11,814 nt of DNA, taken from contig JAKSAU010001297.1 of assembly GCA_022361535.1 (NCBI GenBank), positions 1 through 11,814 of the forward strand. The letters are read 5' to 3'. Position 1 is the first letter of the stretch, and each line of letters begins with the position of its first letter. A program made the translations under genes and the position numbers. Positions 1 through 6,017 of this stretch are shown here, one piece after another. This stretch comes from Desulfobacterales bacterium. GTDB taxonomy: Bacteria > Desulfobacterota > Desulfobacteria > Desulfobacterales > Desulfobacteraceae. The notes beneath the pieces were generated by a model. That model saw nothing but the letters and a program-made list of their open reading frames with translations. It was not told the DNA's origin and searched no databases.

Positions 1-1
1 C

Positions 2-1219
2 ACCCCATTTGACCTTGTGCTCATGGATATGAAGATGGTGAAAATGTCAGGCATGGAGGCACTTGAACAAATCAATACCTATAACCCGGCTCTGCCGGTT
101 ATCATCATGACGGCATATTCTTCAGTGGATACTGCGGTAAATGCACTGAAGATAGGGGCATATGACTATCTGACCAAGCCCCTTGATTTTGACAAGCTAA
201 AACTGACCGTTGACAGGGTATTTGAACGGATGCATCTAAAGTCGGAAAACAGGAATTTAAAAACCCGGCTGGAAAAAGCATCGTTTCAGCATGATATCCT
301 TGGTAAAAGCCCTGCCATGAAAGGCCTGCTTGATACCATTCATATGGTTGCCCCAACTGATGCCAATGTCCTTGTTACAGGAGAATCCGGAACCGGTAAA
401 GAGCTCGTATCCTCAGCGCTGCACAACAATAGCATGAGAAAAGATGCCCCTTACATCAGGATCAACTGCGCGGCAATTACCGAAACCCTTCTTGAATCCG
501 AATTGTTCGGCCATGAGCGCGGTGCTTTTACAGGGGCGGATAAAAAGAGGAAGGGTAAATTCCTTCTTGCAGACAAAGGCAGCATTCTTTTAGATGAAAT
601 CGGTGAGATGAGCCTGGCCATGCAGGCCAAGTTGCTTAGGGTGATCCAGGAAAAAGAGATTTCCCCGGTTGGATCGGATACGACCATGGGGGTGGATGTA
701 CGGGTGATTGCTGCAACAAACCGGGATTTAAAAGCCATGTCGGCAAAAAAGGAGTTCAGGGAAGACCTTTATTACAGGCTTAATGTGGTAAGCATTGATA
801 TCCCACCGCTTCGGAAACGGCCTGAAGATATTCCTGAACTGGCCTTGCACTTTCTGGATCATTTTTCCAAAAAGAACCGTCGAGACATCCGCGGATTTAC
901 CCCCAATGCGATGGATACCCTGATCAGGTATGAGTGGCCGGGCAATGTAAGGGAATTGATGAATGCGGTTGAACGGGGTGTGGTCATGGCAAGGACTGAT
1001 TATATCAGAAAAGAGGACCTTTCTTTCATTGCTGAAACCGAACCTGAGGTGACCCGTGAGCACAGCCTTGAGAATATCAGTTTATCTAAAGTGGAGGAAA
1101 AAGCTATATTATCCACTTTGGCCGCAGCTAACGGAAATAAGAGCGAAACCGCAAGACGGCTTGGTATTACGAGAAAAACTCTGTTAAAAAAACTCAAGCA
1201 GTATGGAAAAGACAGTTGA
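2..1219 (+). CDS. NtrC-family sigma-54-dependent response regulator (5' end outside window)
   Basis: Activates sigma-54 promoters in the cytoplasm by ATP-driven remodelling of RNA polymerase when its receiver is phosphorylated. The reading frame is already open at base 2, inside the receiver domain, so the true start lies upstream. Residues here are counted from the GTG at 17. The receiver remnant has the phospho-acceptor Asp4 (LMDMKM) and Lys54 (LTKPLD). The AAA+ domain has Walker A GESGTGKE at 122-129, the sigma-54 contact loop GAFTGA at 169-174, Walker B ILLDE at 190-194 and an arginine-rich segment near 247-254. A Fis-type helix-turn-helix occupies about 361-395 (KSETARRLGITRKTLLKKL). All key motifs are intact, so it should be active. 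The specific regulon is not visible, and no convincing sigma-54 promoter was found in the window. A cognate kinase may lie upstream; the hybrid kinase at 6018 is 4.8 kb away and not obviously linked. Confidence 0.95.
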   Translation, partial: TPFDLVLMDMKMVKMSGMEALEQINTYNPALPVIIMTAYSSVDTAVNALKIGAYDYLTKPLDFDKLKLTVDRVFERMHLKSENRNLKTRLEKASFQHDILGKSPAMKGLLDTIHMVAPTDANVLVTGESGTGKELVSSALHNNSMRKDAPYIRINCAAITETLLESELFGHERGAFTGADKKRKGKFLLADKGSILLDEIGEMSLAMQAKLLRVIQEKEISPVGSDTTMGVDVRVIAATNRDLKAMSAKKEFREDLYYRLNVVSIDIPPLRKRPEDIPELALHFLDHFSKKNRRDIRGFTPNAMDTLIRYEWPGNVRELMNAVERGVVMARTDYIRKEDLSFIAETEPEVTREHSLENISLSKVEEKAILSTLAAANGNKSETARRLGITRKTLLKKLKQYGKDS

Positions 1220-1364
1220 TGGACAAGATAGATCCACTAAGCTCCAGGTTTGCCAGGCAATAAACCAGGTTCAAGAGCTCATCTCTCAGACAACAGGCCT
1301 GACGCCTGGTCATGATGAACTTGCCAAGGCCATGAAAAAATTTTGTACTAAAAGAAATACTTGA
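1203..1364 (+). CDS. Possible small protein, 53 aa, overlapping the end of the response regulator gene
   Basis: An ATG at 1203 opens a 53-codon frame that overlaps the regulator's last 17 bases in another frame and ends with TGA at 1362-1364, just before the hairpin at 1373. The product is hydrophilic, with two cysteines (C17, C48), a probable amphipathic helix over residues 11-29 (STKLQVCQAINQVQELISQ) and a basic C-terminus. I recognise no family. In favour are the tight overlap, which would allow translational coupling, natural-looking composition, and the terminator immediately after. Against are the lack of a Shine-Dalgarno sequence before the ATG and the short length. If it is not a gene, 1220-1372 is simply the 3' untranslated region of the regulator. 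Confidence 0.35.
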   Translation: MEKTVDGQDRSTKLQVCQAINQVQELISQTTGLTPGHDELAKAMKKFCTKRNT

Positions 1365-1372
1365 GTTTTAAT

Positions 1373-1400
1373 TGACCGGGCAGCAGTACCTGCCCGGTCA
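1373..1400. terminator. Strong hairpin between convergent genes, probable bidirectional terminator
   Basis: Perfect 11-bp inverted repeat: TGACCGGGCAG at 1373-1383, loop CAGTAC, then CTGCCCGGTCA at 1390-1400. The flanks add further pairing (TTTTA before, TAAAA after), as expected of a hairpin serving both strands. There is no long run of T on either side, so termination may be imperfect. It lies between the converging response regulator and DsrC-like genes. Confidence 0.75.
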
Positions 1401-1436
1401 CTAAAATTTACTTTTCCAGATAAGGAAAGACAAAGA

Positions 1437-1766
1437 TCAGTGCCTGATTTTCGCGAGCACTTCAGGAGTAGGCTTGGGAAGCCCTGCTATCTTCCAGGCA
1501 GTGATCGGATCGGGGAATTGCTCGTACTGGCAGGCCTTGTCCTGACCTACATTTTTGCATACGGCACGAATGATGGGAAAGGCTTCAAACCGCTCATAAT
1601 AGTCCCTGACAAATTTTAAGATATCCATGCGCTCTTTACTTAACGGGCATTCCTCTGAAACCCCTTCAAGGTCAGCCAGAGTACACGCCACTTCTTCACT
1701 CCAGGTTGATGGATCGGCCAGATAGCCTTCACTGTCCAGATTTAAATTTTCGGCTGATATGCTCAT
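1437..1766 (-). CDS. DsrC/TusE superfamily protein lacking both C-terminal redox cysteines (RspA-like)
   Basis: 109 aa, against about 105 for Desulfovibrio DsrC, aligning over its whole length: the GYL..PSTWSEEVA N-terminal segment, then MDILKFVRDYYERFEAFPIIRAVCK, then the C-terminal arm with KIAGLPKPT at 92-100. True DsrC carries two cysteines on this arm, in ACK and PTGC, and cycles sulfur as a trisulfide with DsrAB and DsrMKJOP; TusE keeps only the last one. Here the first is Trp91 (TAWKIAG) and the second is replaced by Glu (PTPEV), with a short LAKIRH extension. Cysteines 28, 40, 70 and 79 lie elsewhere. The cysteine-less branch has been called RspA and proposed to be regulatory; that role is not proven. 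An excellent Shine-Dalgarno (AAGGAGGG, 1772-1779) sits five bases before the ATG. The gene is probably monocistronic, 192 bases after tyrA. Confidence 0.9.
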   Translation of the reverse strand: MSISAENLNLDSEGYLADPSTWSEEVACTLADLEGVSEECPLSKERMDILKFVRDYYERFEAFPIIRAVCKNVGQDKACQYEQFPDPITAWKIAGLPKPTPEVLAKIRH

Positions 1767-1958
1767 ATTAACCCTCCTTATATACGCTGATTGACTGAAA
1801 GTCGGGAAGTATTTTTTATTTTAACTCCCTTTATGAGGTATTTATGAAGTCAAGATAAGTCATTTGTGTCAAAAGTAAATGTTAGGCAAGAGAAACTTTT
1901 GAGAAAAAGACTAAAAGAAGATTCATTGCCGGACGGAATTAAGAGTGATTATCTGGAA

Positions 1959-3101
1959 TTAAAAGCGTTCGATCAACTTATTGATAATAAACGTACTTTC
2001 CCGCATGGCTTGCTCGCTGAACGGGCCGAACCACTTGGCCAGGCGGTTAAATTTATCTATAAACCCGGATTTATCAGCGTTATCCAGCATATCCAGATGT
2101 TGGCTGAATGAGTCAATGTATTCCCTGAGCAGTTTGCGTCGTTCAGGTGTCGCAAAAATAATTTCTGCGTACAACGCCGGGTCCTGGGCAAAAAGCCGTC
2201 CTACCATGCCCAGCTCCAGCCTGTAGATCGGGCTTGAAAACTCCAGGGTTCGTTCCAGCCGGATATGACGCTGGTAAAGGAAATCCCCAAAGCAGAAGGT
2301 TGCAAAGTGGCGCAGGGCCTGGACAATCTCCATGACCTGGTCATGCTCTTGGGCAGTGGCCCTTACTATTACGGCTCCCCAGAGGCCAAGTTGGTCTGTT
2401 ACCCATTGGCAGGCTTCATCATCGCGGCCGGAGCAGACAACCATGATCTGTTTATCCAGGGAGTCCGAGGTCGGCCCGAAAAGAGGATGAAGACCAAGTA
2501 CCGGTCCTATATGGGCCTCGCGCATATCATCAAGGGGCGCTTGTTTGATAGAGGTTAAGTCGGCAAGGATGGTTTTGGAAGATAATAACGGTGCAATTTC
2601 CCTTACTACATTTCCTGTCTTTTCAATAGGCACCGAGACTAAAACCAAGTCGACTCCTTTGCAAAGTTCTTTTGCACGATGCCAGTCGTCCTTGTCCAGT
2701 ATGCGAACGCTGTACCCGGACCGGTTAAAAAGCCGGGCAAAAAGGGCACCCATTTGACCTGCTCCACCTACAACCAATACTTTTGAGTCTGGCCTGATGG
2801 ATTTTAGTTCCATTTTCCGAGTCTGTTTAATTCTGGACTGGCGAAGGATGACCCGGTACAGATCTTCGAGGAAATCCGGATCAACACTTGCTTTGACGGC
2901 TTGGGATCTGAGCTGGGATATCAGATCTTCTTCACGTGCAGGATGGTAAACCGGCATATCATGCTTTTTCTTTAAGGCAACAACTTTTTCGACCTGTGCC
3001 TGTCGCCTGGCCAGCAAAGATAAAATGTCAGCGTCAATGCGGTCTATTTCATCCCGCATGGGTTGGATTTGTTCAAAAAAAATTTTATTGTCTTTAGTCA
3101 T
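1959..3101 (-). CDS. tyrA: Bifunctional chorismate mutase / prephenate dehydrogenase (T-protein)
   Basis: Catalyses chorismate to prephenate and then the NAD+-dependent oxidative decarboxylation to 4-hydroxyphenylpyruvate, the precursor of tyrosine. It has 380 aa, close to the 373 of E. coli TyrA. Residues 14-95 are an AroQ-type chorismate mutase (MRDEIDRIDADILSLLARR, then PAREEDLI). From about 106 a Rossmann fold begins with VLVVGGAGQMG, followed by VSVP at 155-158 and the catalytic-His motif GLHPLFGP (His205). The all-helical dehydrogenase C-terminal domain carries QALRHFATF and SSPIYRLELGMVGRLFAQDP. This last part is strikingly like the enterobacterial T-protein. The start is the first ATG of the frame; its upstream Shine-Dalgarno is poor, and Met15 is the alternative but would trim the first mutase helix. 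The gene is divergent from the transporter at 3195, and no terminator was seen after it. Confidence 0.95.
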   Translation of the reverse strand: MTKDNKIFFEQIQPMRDEIDRIDADILSLLARRQAQVEKVVALKKKHDMPVYHPAREEDLISQLRSQAVKASVDPDFLEDLYRVILRQSRIKQTRKMELKSIRPDSKVLVVGGAGQMGALFARLFNRSGYSVRILDKDDWHRAKELCKGVDLVLVSVPIEKTGNVVREIAPLLSSKTILADLTSIKQAPLDDMREAHIGPVLGLHPLFGPTSDSLDKQIMVVCSGRDDEACQWVTDQLGLWGAVIVRATAQEHDQVMEIVQALRHFATFCFGDFLYQRHIRLERTLEFSSPIYRLELGMVGRLFAQDPALYAEIIFATPERRKLLREYIDSFSQHLDMLDNADKSGFIDKFNRLAKWFGPFSEQAMRESTFIINKLIERF

Positions 3102-3194
3102 GATTTATGTTTTCTTGGTTCACTTCGGTCCCTGCAAATCGGTTGCATACCACAGAGGTTATCAATATTCAAGGATGATTGGCAACACAAAATC

Positions 3195-4067
3195 ATGGAT
3201 ACCAAAACAACTCTGGGATATCTGGCGGTCTTTGGCTCCGCATTTTTCTTCTACCTGGCCACAGTGGTTATAAAATGGTCGGCCATGGCCGGATTGTCCA
3301 TTGAGTCCTCCATGTTTACCCTGTCCCGGTTTGTTTTCGGGTTTATAACCGTGGTTGTGGTGATGGGAATACGCCGGCAAAAAATTAGAATTGTAAAGAA
3401 ACGGTATCTTGTGGGCCGGGCTGTTGGAAATGCCGTGGCGGTTTTTTGTTTTTTTAGGGGTGTGGAGCTGACATCCGTTGCCCAGGCAAATATCCTGAAC
3501 ATGACATATCCCTTGTTCATTGCCCTTTTTTCATGGATTTTTTTTAAAGCACAGCGGGATGTCATCGCTGTGTTCATCGTTTTGGTTGCTTTTGCCGGTG
3601 TCTGGCTGATCTTGTCCCCAACAAACATGAGTTTCAACACAGATTCTTTGTGGGCACTTGCCTCAGGAGTTTCTGCAGCTGCAGCGATCATGTACCTGAA
3701 CATCTCACGCCAATATCATGATACACAGACCACCCTTTTTGTTATGTTCAGCCTTGGCGGGGCCATTGTTTTCTGCCTTTTTTTTGATGAAATGCGCATA
3801 CCGGATTTCCAGGAATTCAAGTACCTGTTCTGGTGTTCCGCCATTGCAATTGGCGGTCAATACCTTTTAACCGTGGGGTTTAAATACGTAACCGCCATTG
3901 AAGGGGGGATCATCTCTTCGACCAGGATACTTCTGGCAGCCATACTGGGCCCGTTTATTGCCATGGATCCGGCCCTTCCCTTTGCCGGTTGGATTGGAGC
4001 AGGCCTGATTTTTCTGGGCAATGTCTTTTTGACCGCGAGAAAAGCAAGACATGTTTCCGGTAATTAG
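3195..4067 (+). CDS. EamA/DMT-family membrane transporter
   Basis: 290-aa polytopic inner-membrane protein of the drug/metabolite transporter superfamily, consistent with the usual ten helices in two EamA repeats. Hydrophobic segments include LGYLAVFGSAFFFYLATVV near the start, FVFGFITVVVVMG, VAVFCFFRGVELTSVAQANI (the typical end-of-repeat motif), PLFIALFSWIFF, FIVLVAFAGVWLIL, and in the second half MFSLGGAIVFCLFF, AIAIGGQYLLTVGF and WIGAGLIFLGNVFL. A basic tail (TARKARH) fits the cytoplasmic side. The substrate cannot be read from sequence; amino acids, metabolites and drugs are all known in the family. The frame is open back to an ATG at 3063, but that start lies inside tyrA on the other strand and adds a non-hydrophobic leader unlike the family, so the ATG at 3195 is preferred. 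Its Shine-Dalgarno is unclear (AAGGA at 3171-3175 is too far). Confidence 0.9.
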   Translation: MDTKTTLGYLAVFGSAFFFYLATVVIKWSAMAGLSIESSMFTLSRFVFGFITVVVVMGIRRQKIRIVKKRYLVGRAVGNAVAVFCFFRGVELTSVAQANILNMTYPLFIALFSWIFFKAQRDVIAVFIVLVAFAGVWLILSPTNMSFNTDSLWALASGVSAAAAIMYLNISRQYHDTQTTLFVMFSLGGAIVFCLFFDEMRIPDFQEFKYLFWCSAIAIGGQYLLTVGFKYVTAIEGGIISSTRILLAAILGPFIAMDPALPFAGWIGAGLIFLGNVFLTARKARHVSGN

Positions 4068-4250
4068 TTTTGAAGTATCTTATCTAAGCTGAGACTTGGC
4101 TGCAATTAATTGGGGGTGAACCGGTTACAATTAGGTTCCTGTATCACGGAGGGTTTGATAACGGTTTTCAAAGGTATGTTCCCTTATAATACGGGTAGAT
4201 TAATTATACTGTAGTATTCTTAAATGAAGGTATTGCCGTTTGAGCATCAA

Positions 4251-4343
4251 GGCTCGTTTGTTCTGAGAAGACGGCATCAGGAGGATTTTTTAAAGAAAAA
4301 TTCAACAGCCGTTTCTTAGAATAAACGGGCCGGTAATTGTATA
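4251..4343 (+). repeat. Hairpin repeat element, copy 1 (REP/MITE-like or structured RNA)
   Basis: Arms 4251-4275 and 4308-4331 form 24 consecutive pairs with no mismatch and one bulged G (4270). Three of the pairs are wobbles (T4254.G4328, G4260.T4322, G4265.T4317). An AT-rich region tops the stem and can form an inner ATTTTT/AAAAAT hairpin. Copy 2 at 10858-10948 shares the arms, the inner words GCATCAGG and CAGCCG, and a 12-base 3' tail (GGTA..TGTATA) identical at 10 of 12 positions; the 5' flanks are unrelated. The conserved asymmetric tail gives the element a direction, and both copies point to +. No family is recognised by name. Confidence 0.85.
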
Positions 4344-4345
4344 TG

Positions 4346-4376
4346 GAATGCCCTTGTTCATCAGGGAGGGGCATTC
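4346..4376. terminator. Hairpin, possible terminator between convergent genes
   Basis: Perfect 8-bp inverted repeat GAATGCCC (4346-4353) and GGGCATTC (4369-4376), with an alternative inner CCCT/AGGG pairing. It lies two bases after the tail of the hairpin repeat and in the convergent gap, where a terminator is expected. Neither strand has a T-run after it, so the call is tentative. Confidence 0.4.
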
Positions 4377-4461
4377 GAAAATCGTTTTGAGAGCTGATAT
4401 AAGATATTTTTTTATGATTTTAGGTGTATAGGGGATATACTAAAAGAATAAGAGATAGGAT

Positions 4462-4485
4462 ATCATTTTCTTTTCTTCATAAATA
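4462..4485. repeat. Direct repeat at the 3' end of the formyltransferase gene, copy A
   Basis: Contains TTTTCTTCATAAATA (4471-4485), found again exactly at 5442-5456 in the same orientation, with ATCAT shortly before it in both (4462-4466 and 5431-5435) and ATATCC shortly after. This copy covers the last codons and stop of the formyltransferase gene. Confidence 0.6.
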
Positions 4486-5305
4486 ATCGAAAAATATCCC
4501 TGATTCTGAAAAACCGTTTGTTGGAAAAATAATCTTTAAAATCTGCCCGTTTGGGCATGGGGAAATAATCCGCCTGTTCCGAATCGATTTCGGACAATGC
4601 TTTCGGAGTCTCTCCGTGTTGAAGTTTTCTTGCGACTTCTTTTATGAGTTTTGCACCGATAACAGCAGTGCTCTCAAGTACTTTTTGTTGGGTCCAACCC
4701 TCTTTGATTTCAAATTGTTCTCGGGCTAGAAGTTCTCCCGTATCAATTCCTTCATCTATCCAGTGCACAGAAACGCCACCTTTTTGTTCCCCGTTTTTGA
4801 GTACCCAGAAATAACACATTGCCCCCCGGTATGCAGGAAGCCATCCGGGATGTATGTTCAGGATACCTATTTTAGGAATGGCAATGGCTTCTTTTTTCAG
4901 GATTTGGTTAAAATAAGCTGATATAACAAGGTCGGGTTTAAATGATTCAATAAAATTCCGGCACGTTTCATCATTCACGTTATCAGAATAGTGGACCGGA
5001 ATACCTTTTTTTCGTGCAATCATCCATGCAGGTAAAAGGCGTTTTCTTCGTTGAGGCAAAAGATTATTTATTAGAAAAGCAAATGATTGTACCAACTGTT
5101 GCCAGACCATAAGCCAGCCAAATTGCCATCCGGTTTTTTTTAGATTTCGTTTTAGCTGCCTTGCCCCTTTTCTCGAAAATGGCAAAGCGCGTGCTTTTAC
5201 GATACCTTTGAATTCAAATATATCTGAATCAAGAAGCTGATTCAGGATTGTTGCGCTGCCCATATGGCCTGCTGAATATAGAATAACGGTTTTTAAGGGT
5301 TTCAT
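4463..5305 (-). CDS. Formyltransferase-family protein (Fmt/GART fold), substrate unknown
   Basis: 280 aa. The formyl-transferase catalytic region is clear: LNIHPGWLPAYRGAM with Asn150 and His152, and DEGIDTGELL with Asp188, the Asn-His-Asp set that transfers formyl from 10-formyltetrahydrofolate in Fmt and PurN. The N-terminus (KTVILYSAGHMGS) is the first strand and loop of the nucleotide-like fold. Between it and the core is an unusual basic, tryptophan-rich insert of about 60 residues (near 38-98, with WQFGWLMVWQQ and LLPQRRKRLLPAW), possibly membrane-associating. It lacks the C-terminal tRNA-binding domain of true Fmt, which has about 315 aa, so initiator-tRNA formylation is unlikely; formylation of an amino sugar or other amine is more plausible. 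There is no linked sugar or glycosyltransferase gene to tell. The gene and its surroundings are AT-richer than their neighbours and flanked by repeats, suggesting an accessory acquisition. The Shine-Dalgarno is weak. Confidence 0.85.
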   Translation of the reverse strand: MKPLKTVILYSAGHMGSATILNQLLDSDIFEFKGIVKARALPFSRKGARQLKRNLKKTGWQFGWLMVWQQLVQSFAFLINNLLPQRRKRLLPAWMIARKKGIPVHYSDNVNDETCRNFIESFKPDLVISAYFNQILKKEAIAIPKIGILNIHPGWLPAYRGAMCYFWVLKNGEQKGGVSVHWIDEGIDTGELLAREQFEIKEGWTQQKVLESTAVIGAKLIKEVARKLQHGETPKALSEIDSEQADYFPMPKRADFKDYFSNKRFFRIRDIFRLFMKKRK

Positions 5306-5430
5306 GTTAGATTTCTTTTAAGTAGGAGCGGTTAGCGGCAGAGCGGTAGATTCCGAAACGATTCTGCTGCACATGGCCATTATGGAATAATAAATTACTC
5401 TGCCTGATAGTTTCGTCCACATATTGAAAG

Positions 5431-5456
5431 ATCATCTCGTTTTTTCTTCATAAATA
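5431..5456. repeat. Direct repeat upstream of the formyltransferase gene, copy B
   Basis: Second copy of TTTTCTTCATAAATA (5442-5456), 971 bases from copy A and in the same orientation, so the pair brackets the formyltransferase gene. Read on the minus strand, this stretch resembles the gene's own 3' end (GGATATTT, ATGAAGAAAA, ATGAT in the same order) with about ten bases missing, which would fit the scar of an old tandem duplication. Confidence 0.55.
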
Positions 5457-5516
5457 TCCAATAATAATTCTAAACTTCGCAATAATTAACAATTCGTTAA
5501 CACACATTCCATGAAT

Positions 5517-5537
5517 CACGCTAAAAATCAGAGCGTG
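5517..5537. repeat. Small inverted repeat in the intergenic region
   Basis: Perfect 6-bp arms CACGCT (5517-5522) and AGCGTG (5532-5537) with a nine-base loop. There is no T-run after it on either strand, so it is unlikely to be a terminator. It could be a protein-binding site, or chance. Confidence 0.3.
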
Positions 5538-5827
5538 TTCTCCAATATTTCTTTACAATATTTTAATTCATAAGATTTAGAAAATAGTCGTGTTTGTCAA
5601 GATCTACGGTAAATCAGTTGATTACACATTGCACCTTGGCACTCCTGGCAAATAAAGGCATGGTATGTTAAAGGGGTACACGCATTTATTTTGAACAACA
5701 GGCCTATGTATCAAAGTTAAATGGGATGATTATGACAATAAAGTGAAATGGTCTGTACCGGGCAACGAATAGGTGATAGTGAATGGAAATTTTTTATGCG
5801 TTTTAGTCTTGATTTCGGCCTAATAAC

Positions 5828-5857
5828 TTTCCGGTAATTTTCCGGTGGCTTTTCGTT
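5828..5857 (+). promoter_or_regulatory. Three direct repeats with 11-bp spacing, probable operator
   Basis: TTTCCGGT occurs at 5828-5835 and 5839-5846, and a 6-of-8 match (TTTTCGTT) follows at 5850-5857: three head-to-tail boxes, one DNA turn apart. Tandem direct repeats at this spacing are typical of OmpR/PhoB-type response regulators. The block ends 78 bases before the -35 of the kinase promoter, a position suited to activation. Which protein binds is unknown. Confidence 0.5.
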
Positions 5858-5935
5858 GGAAAATGATGTAGAGGTTAAAGGTTGCGTTACGTAGCCGCTT
5901 CCTCCCCGGAACCGTCTGCACTCTGATCTGTAGAG

Positions 5936-5964
5936 TTGATTCTGAAGAATTTGAACCGTATCAT
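5936..5964 (+). promoter_or_regulatory. Sigma-70-type promoter of the hybrid kinase gene
   Basis: A -35 TTGATT (5936-5941), exactly 17 bases, then a -10 TATCAT (5959-5964). Transcription would begin near 5971, giving a leader of about 47 bases to the ATG at 6018. The -10 overlaps the upstream TTG at 5964, which argues against translation starting there. Confidence 0.6.
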
Positions 5965-6017
5965 TGCCGGTAGCAAACGGACGTGCTCTTGCATTGAATT
6001 ACAACAGGATGATCATT

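Larger units (their letters stand above)
4068..4462. other. Convergent non-coding gap with a hairpin repeat
   Basis: About 395 bases between the 3' ends of the transporter and the formyltransferase gene. No credible ORF, tRNA or rRNA was found. It holds the hairpin repeat at 4251-4343 and a second, unrelated hairpin at 4346-4376. A perfect TATAAT hexamer lies at 4185-4190, about 60 bases before the repeat, but no good -35 stands 16-18 bases upstream of it, so it is recorded only as a possible start for a short + strand RNA. Confidence 0.7.
5306..6017. other. Long AT-rich non-coding region between divergent genes
   Basis: About 710 bases between the divergent formyltransferase and sensor kinase genes. 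No credible ORF, tRNA or rRNA was found; short open stretches around 5680-5772 are interrupted by stops. Supported contents are a second copy of the 15-base direct repeat, a 6-bp hairpin (5517-5537), three direct repeats spaced 11 bp apart (5828-5857) and a sigma-70-type promoter (5936-5964). The left half (5400-5600) is very AT-rich. The length is more than two promoters need, so a degraded gene cannot be excluded. Confidence 0.7.

Noticed and set aside
1866..2111. Plus-strand 81-codon frame starting GTG in the tyrA/DsrC-like gap
   Set aside because: About 150 of its bases lie antisense to the end of tyrA, there is no Shine-Dalgarno and no recognised family. Only its first 31 codons are in free space; their lysine-rich composition is what AT-rich spacer gives.
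3063..3194. N-terminal extension of the EamA transporter to the ATG at 3063
   Set aside because: It would overlap the tyrA start on the other strand, has no ribosome-binding site, and adds 44 residues not expected before the first membrane helix.
4185..4190. Perfect TATAAT that could drive an RNA through hairpin copy 1
   Set aside because: No -35-like hexamer 16-18 bases upstream and no extended -10. In an AT-rich spacer a lone hexamer is weak evidence.
4251..4343. Reading the hairpin repeats as integron attC sites or as a CRISPR array
   Set aside because: The arms lack the RYYYAAC/GTTRRRY core sites of attC and no integrase or cassettes are present. The two copies are 6.5 kb apart, with no spacers.
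5634..5650. Sigma-54-like site (TTGGCAC then GGCAA)
   Set aside because: The GG and GC dinucleotides are about two bases too close for the -24/-12 spacing, and the downstream half is not TTGC.
5680..5772. Protein-like short frames (for example KVKWDDYDNKVKWSVPGNE) in the long intergenic region
   Set aside because: No start codon or ribosome-binding site, frames broken by stops within about 25 codons, and no recognisable family. At most a degraded fragment.
5964..6017. Upstream TTG start for the hybrid kinase
   Set aside because: The TTG overlaps the last base of the -10 element of a good promoter and so would not be transcribed; ATG 6018 has a properly spaced AGGA.
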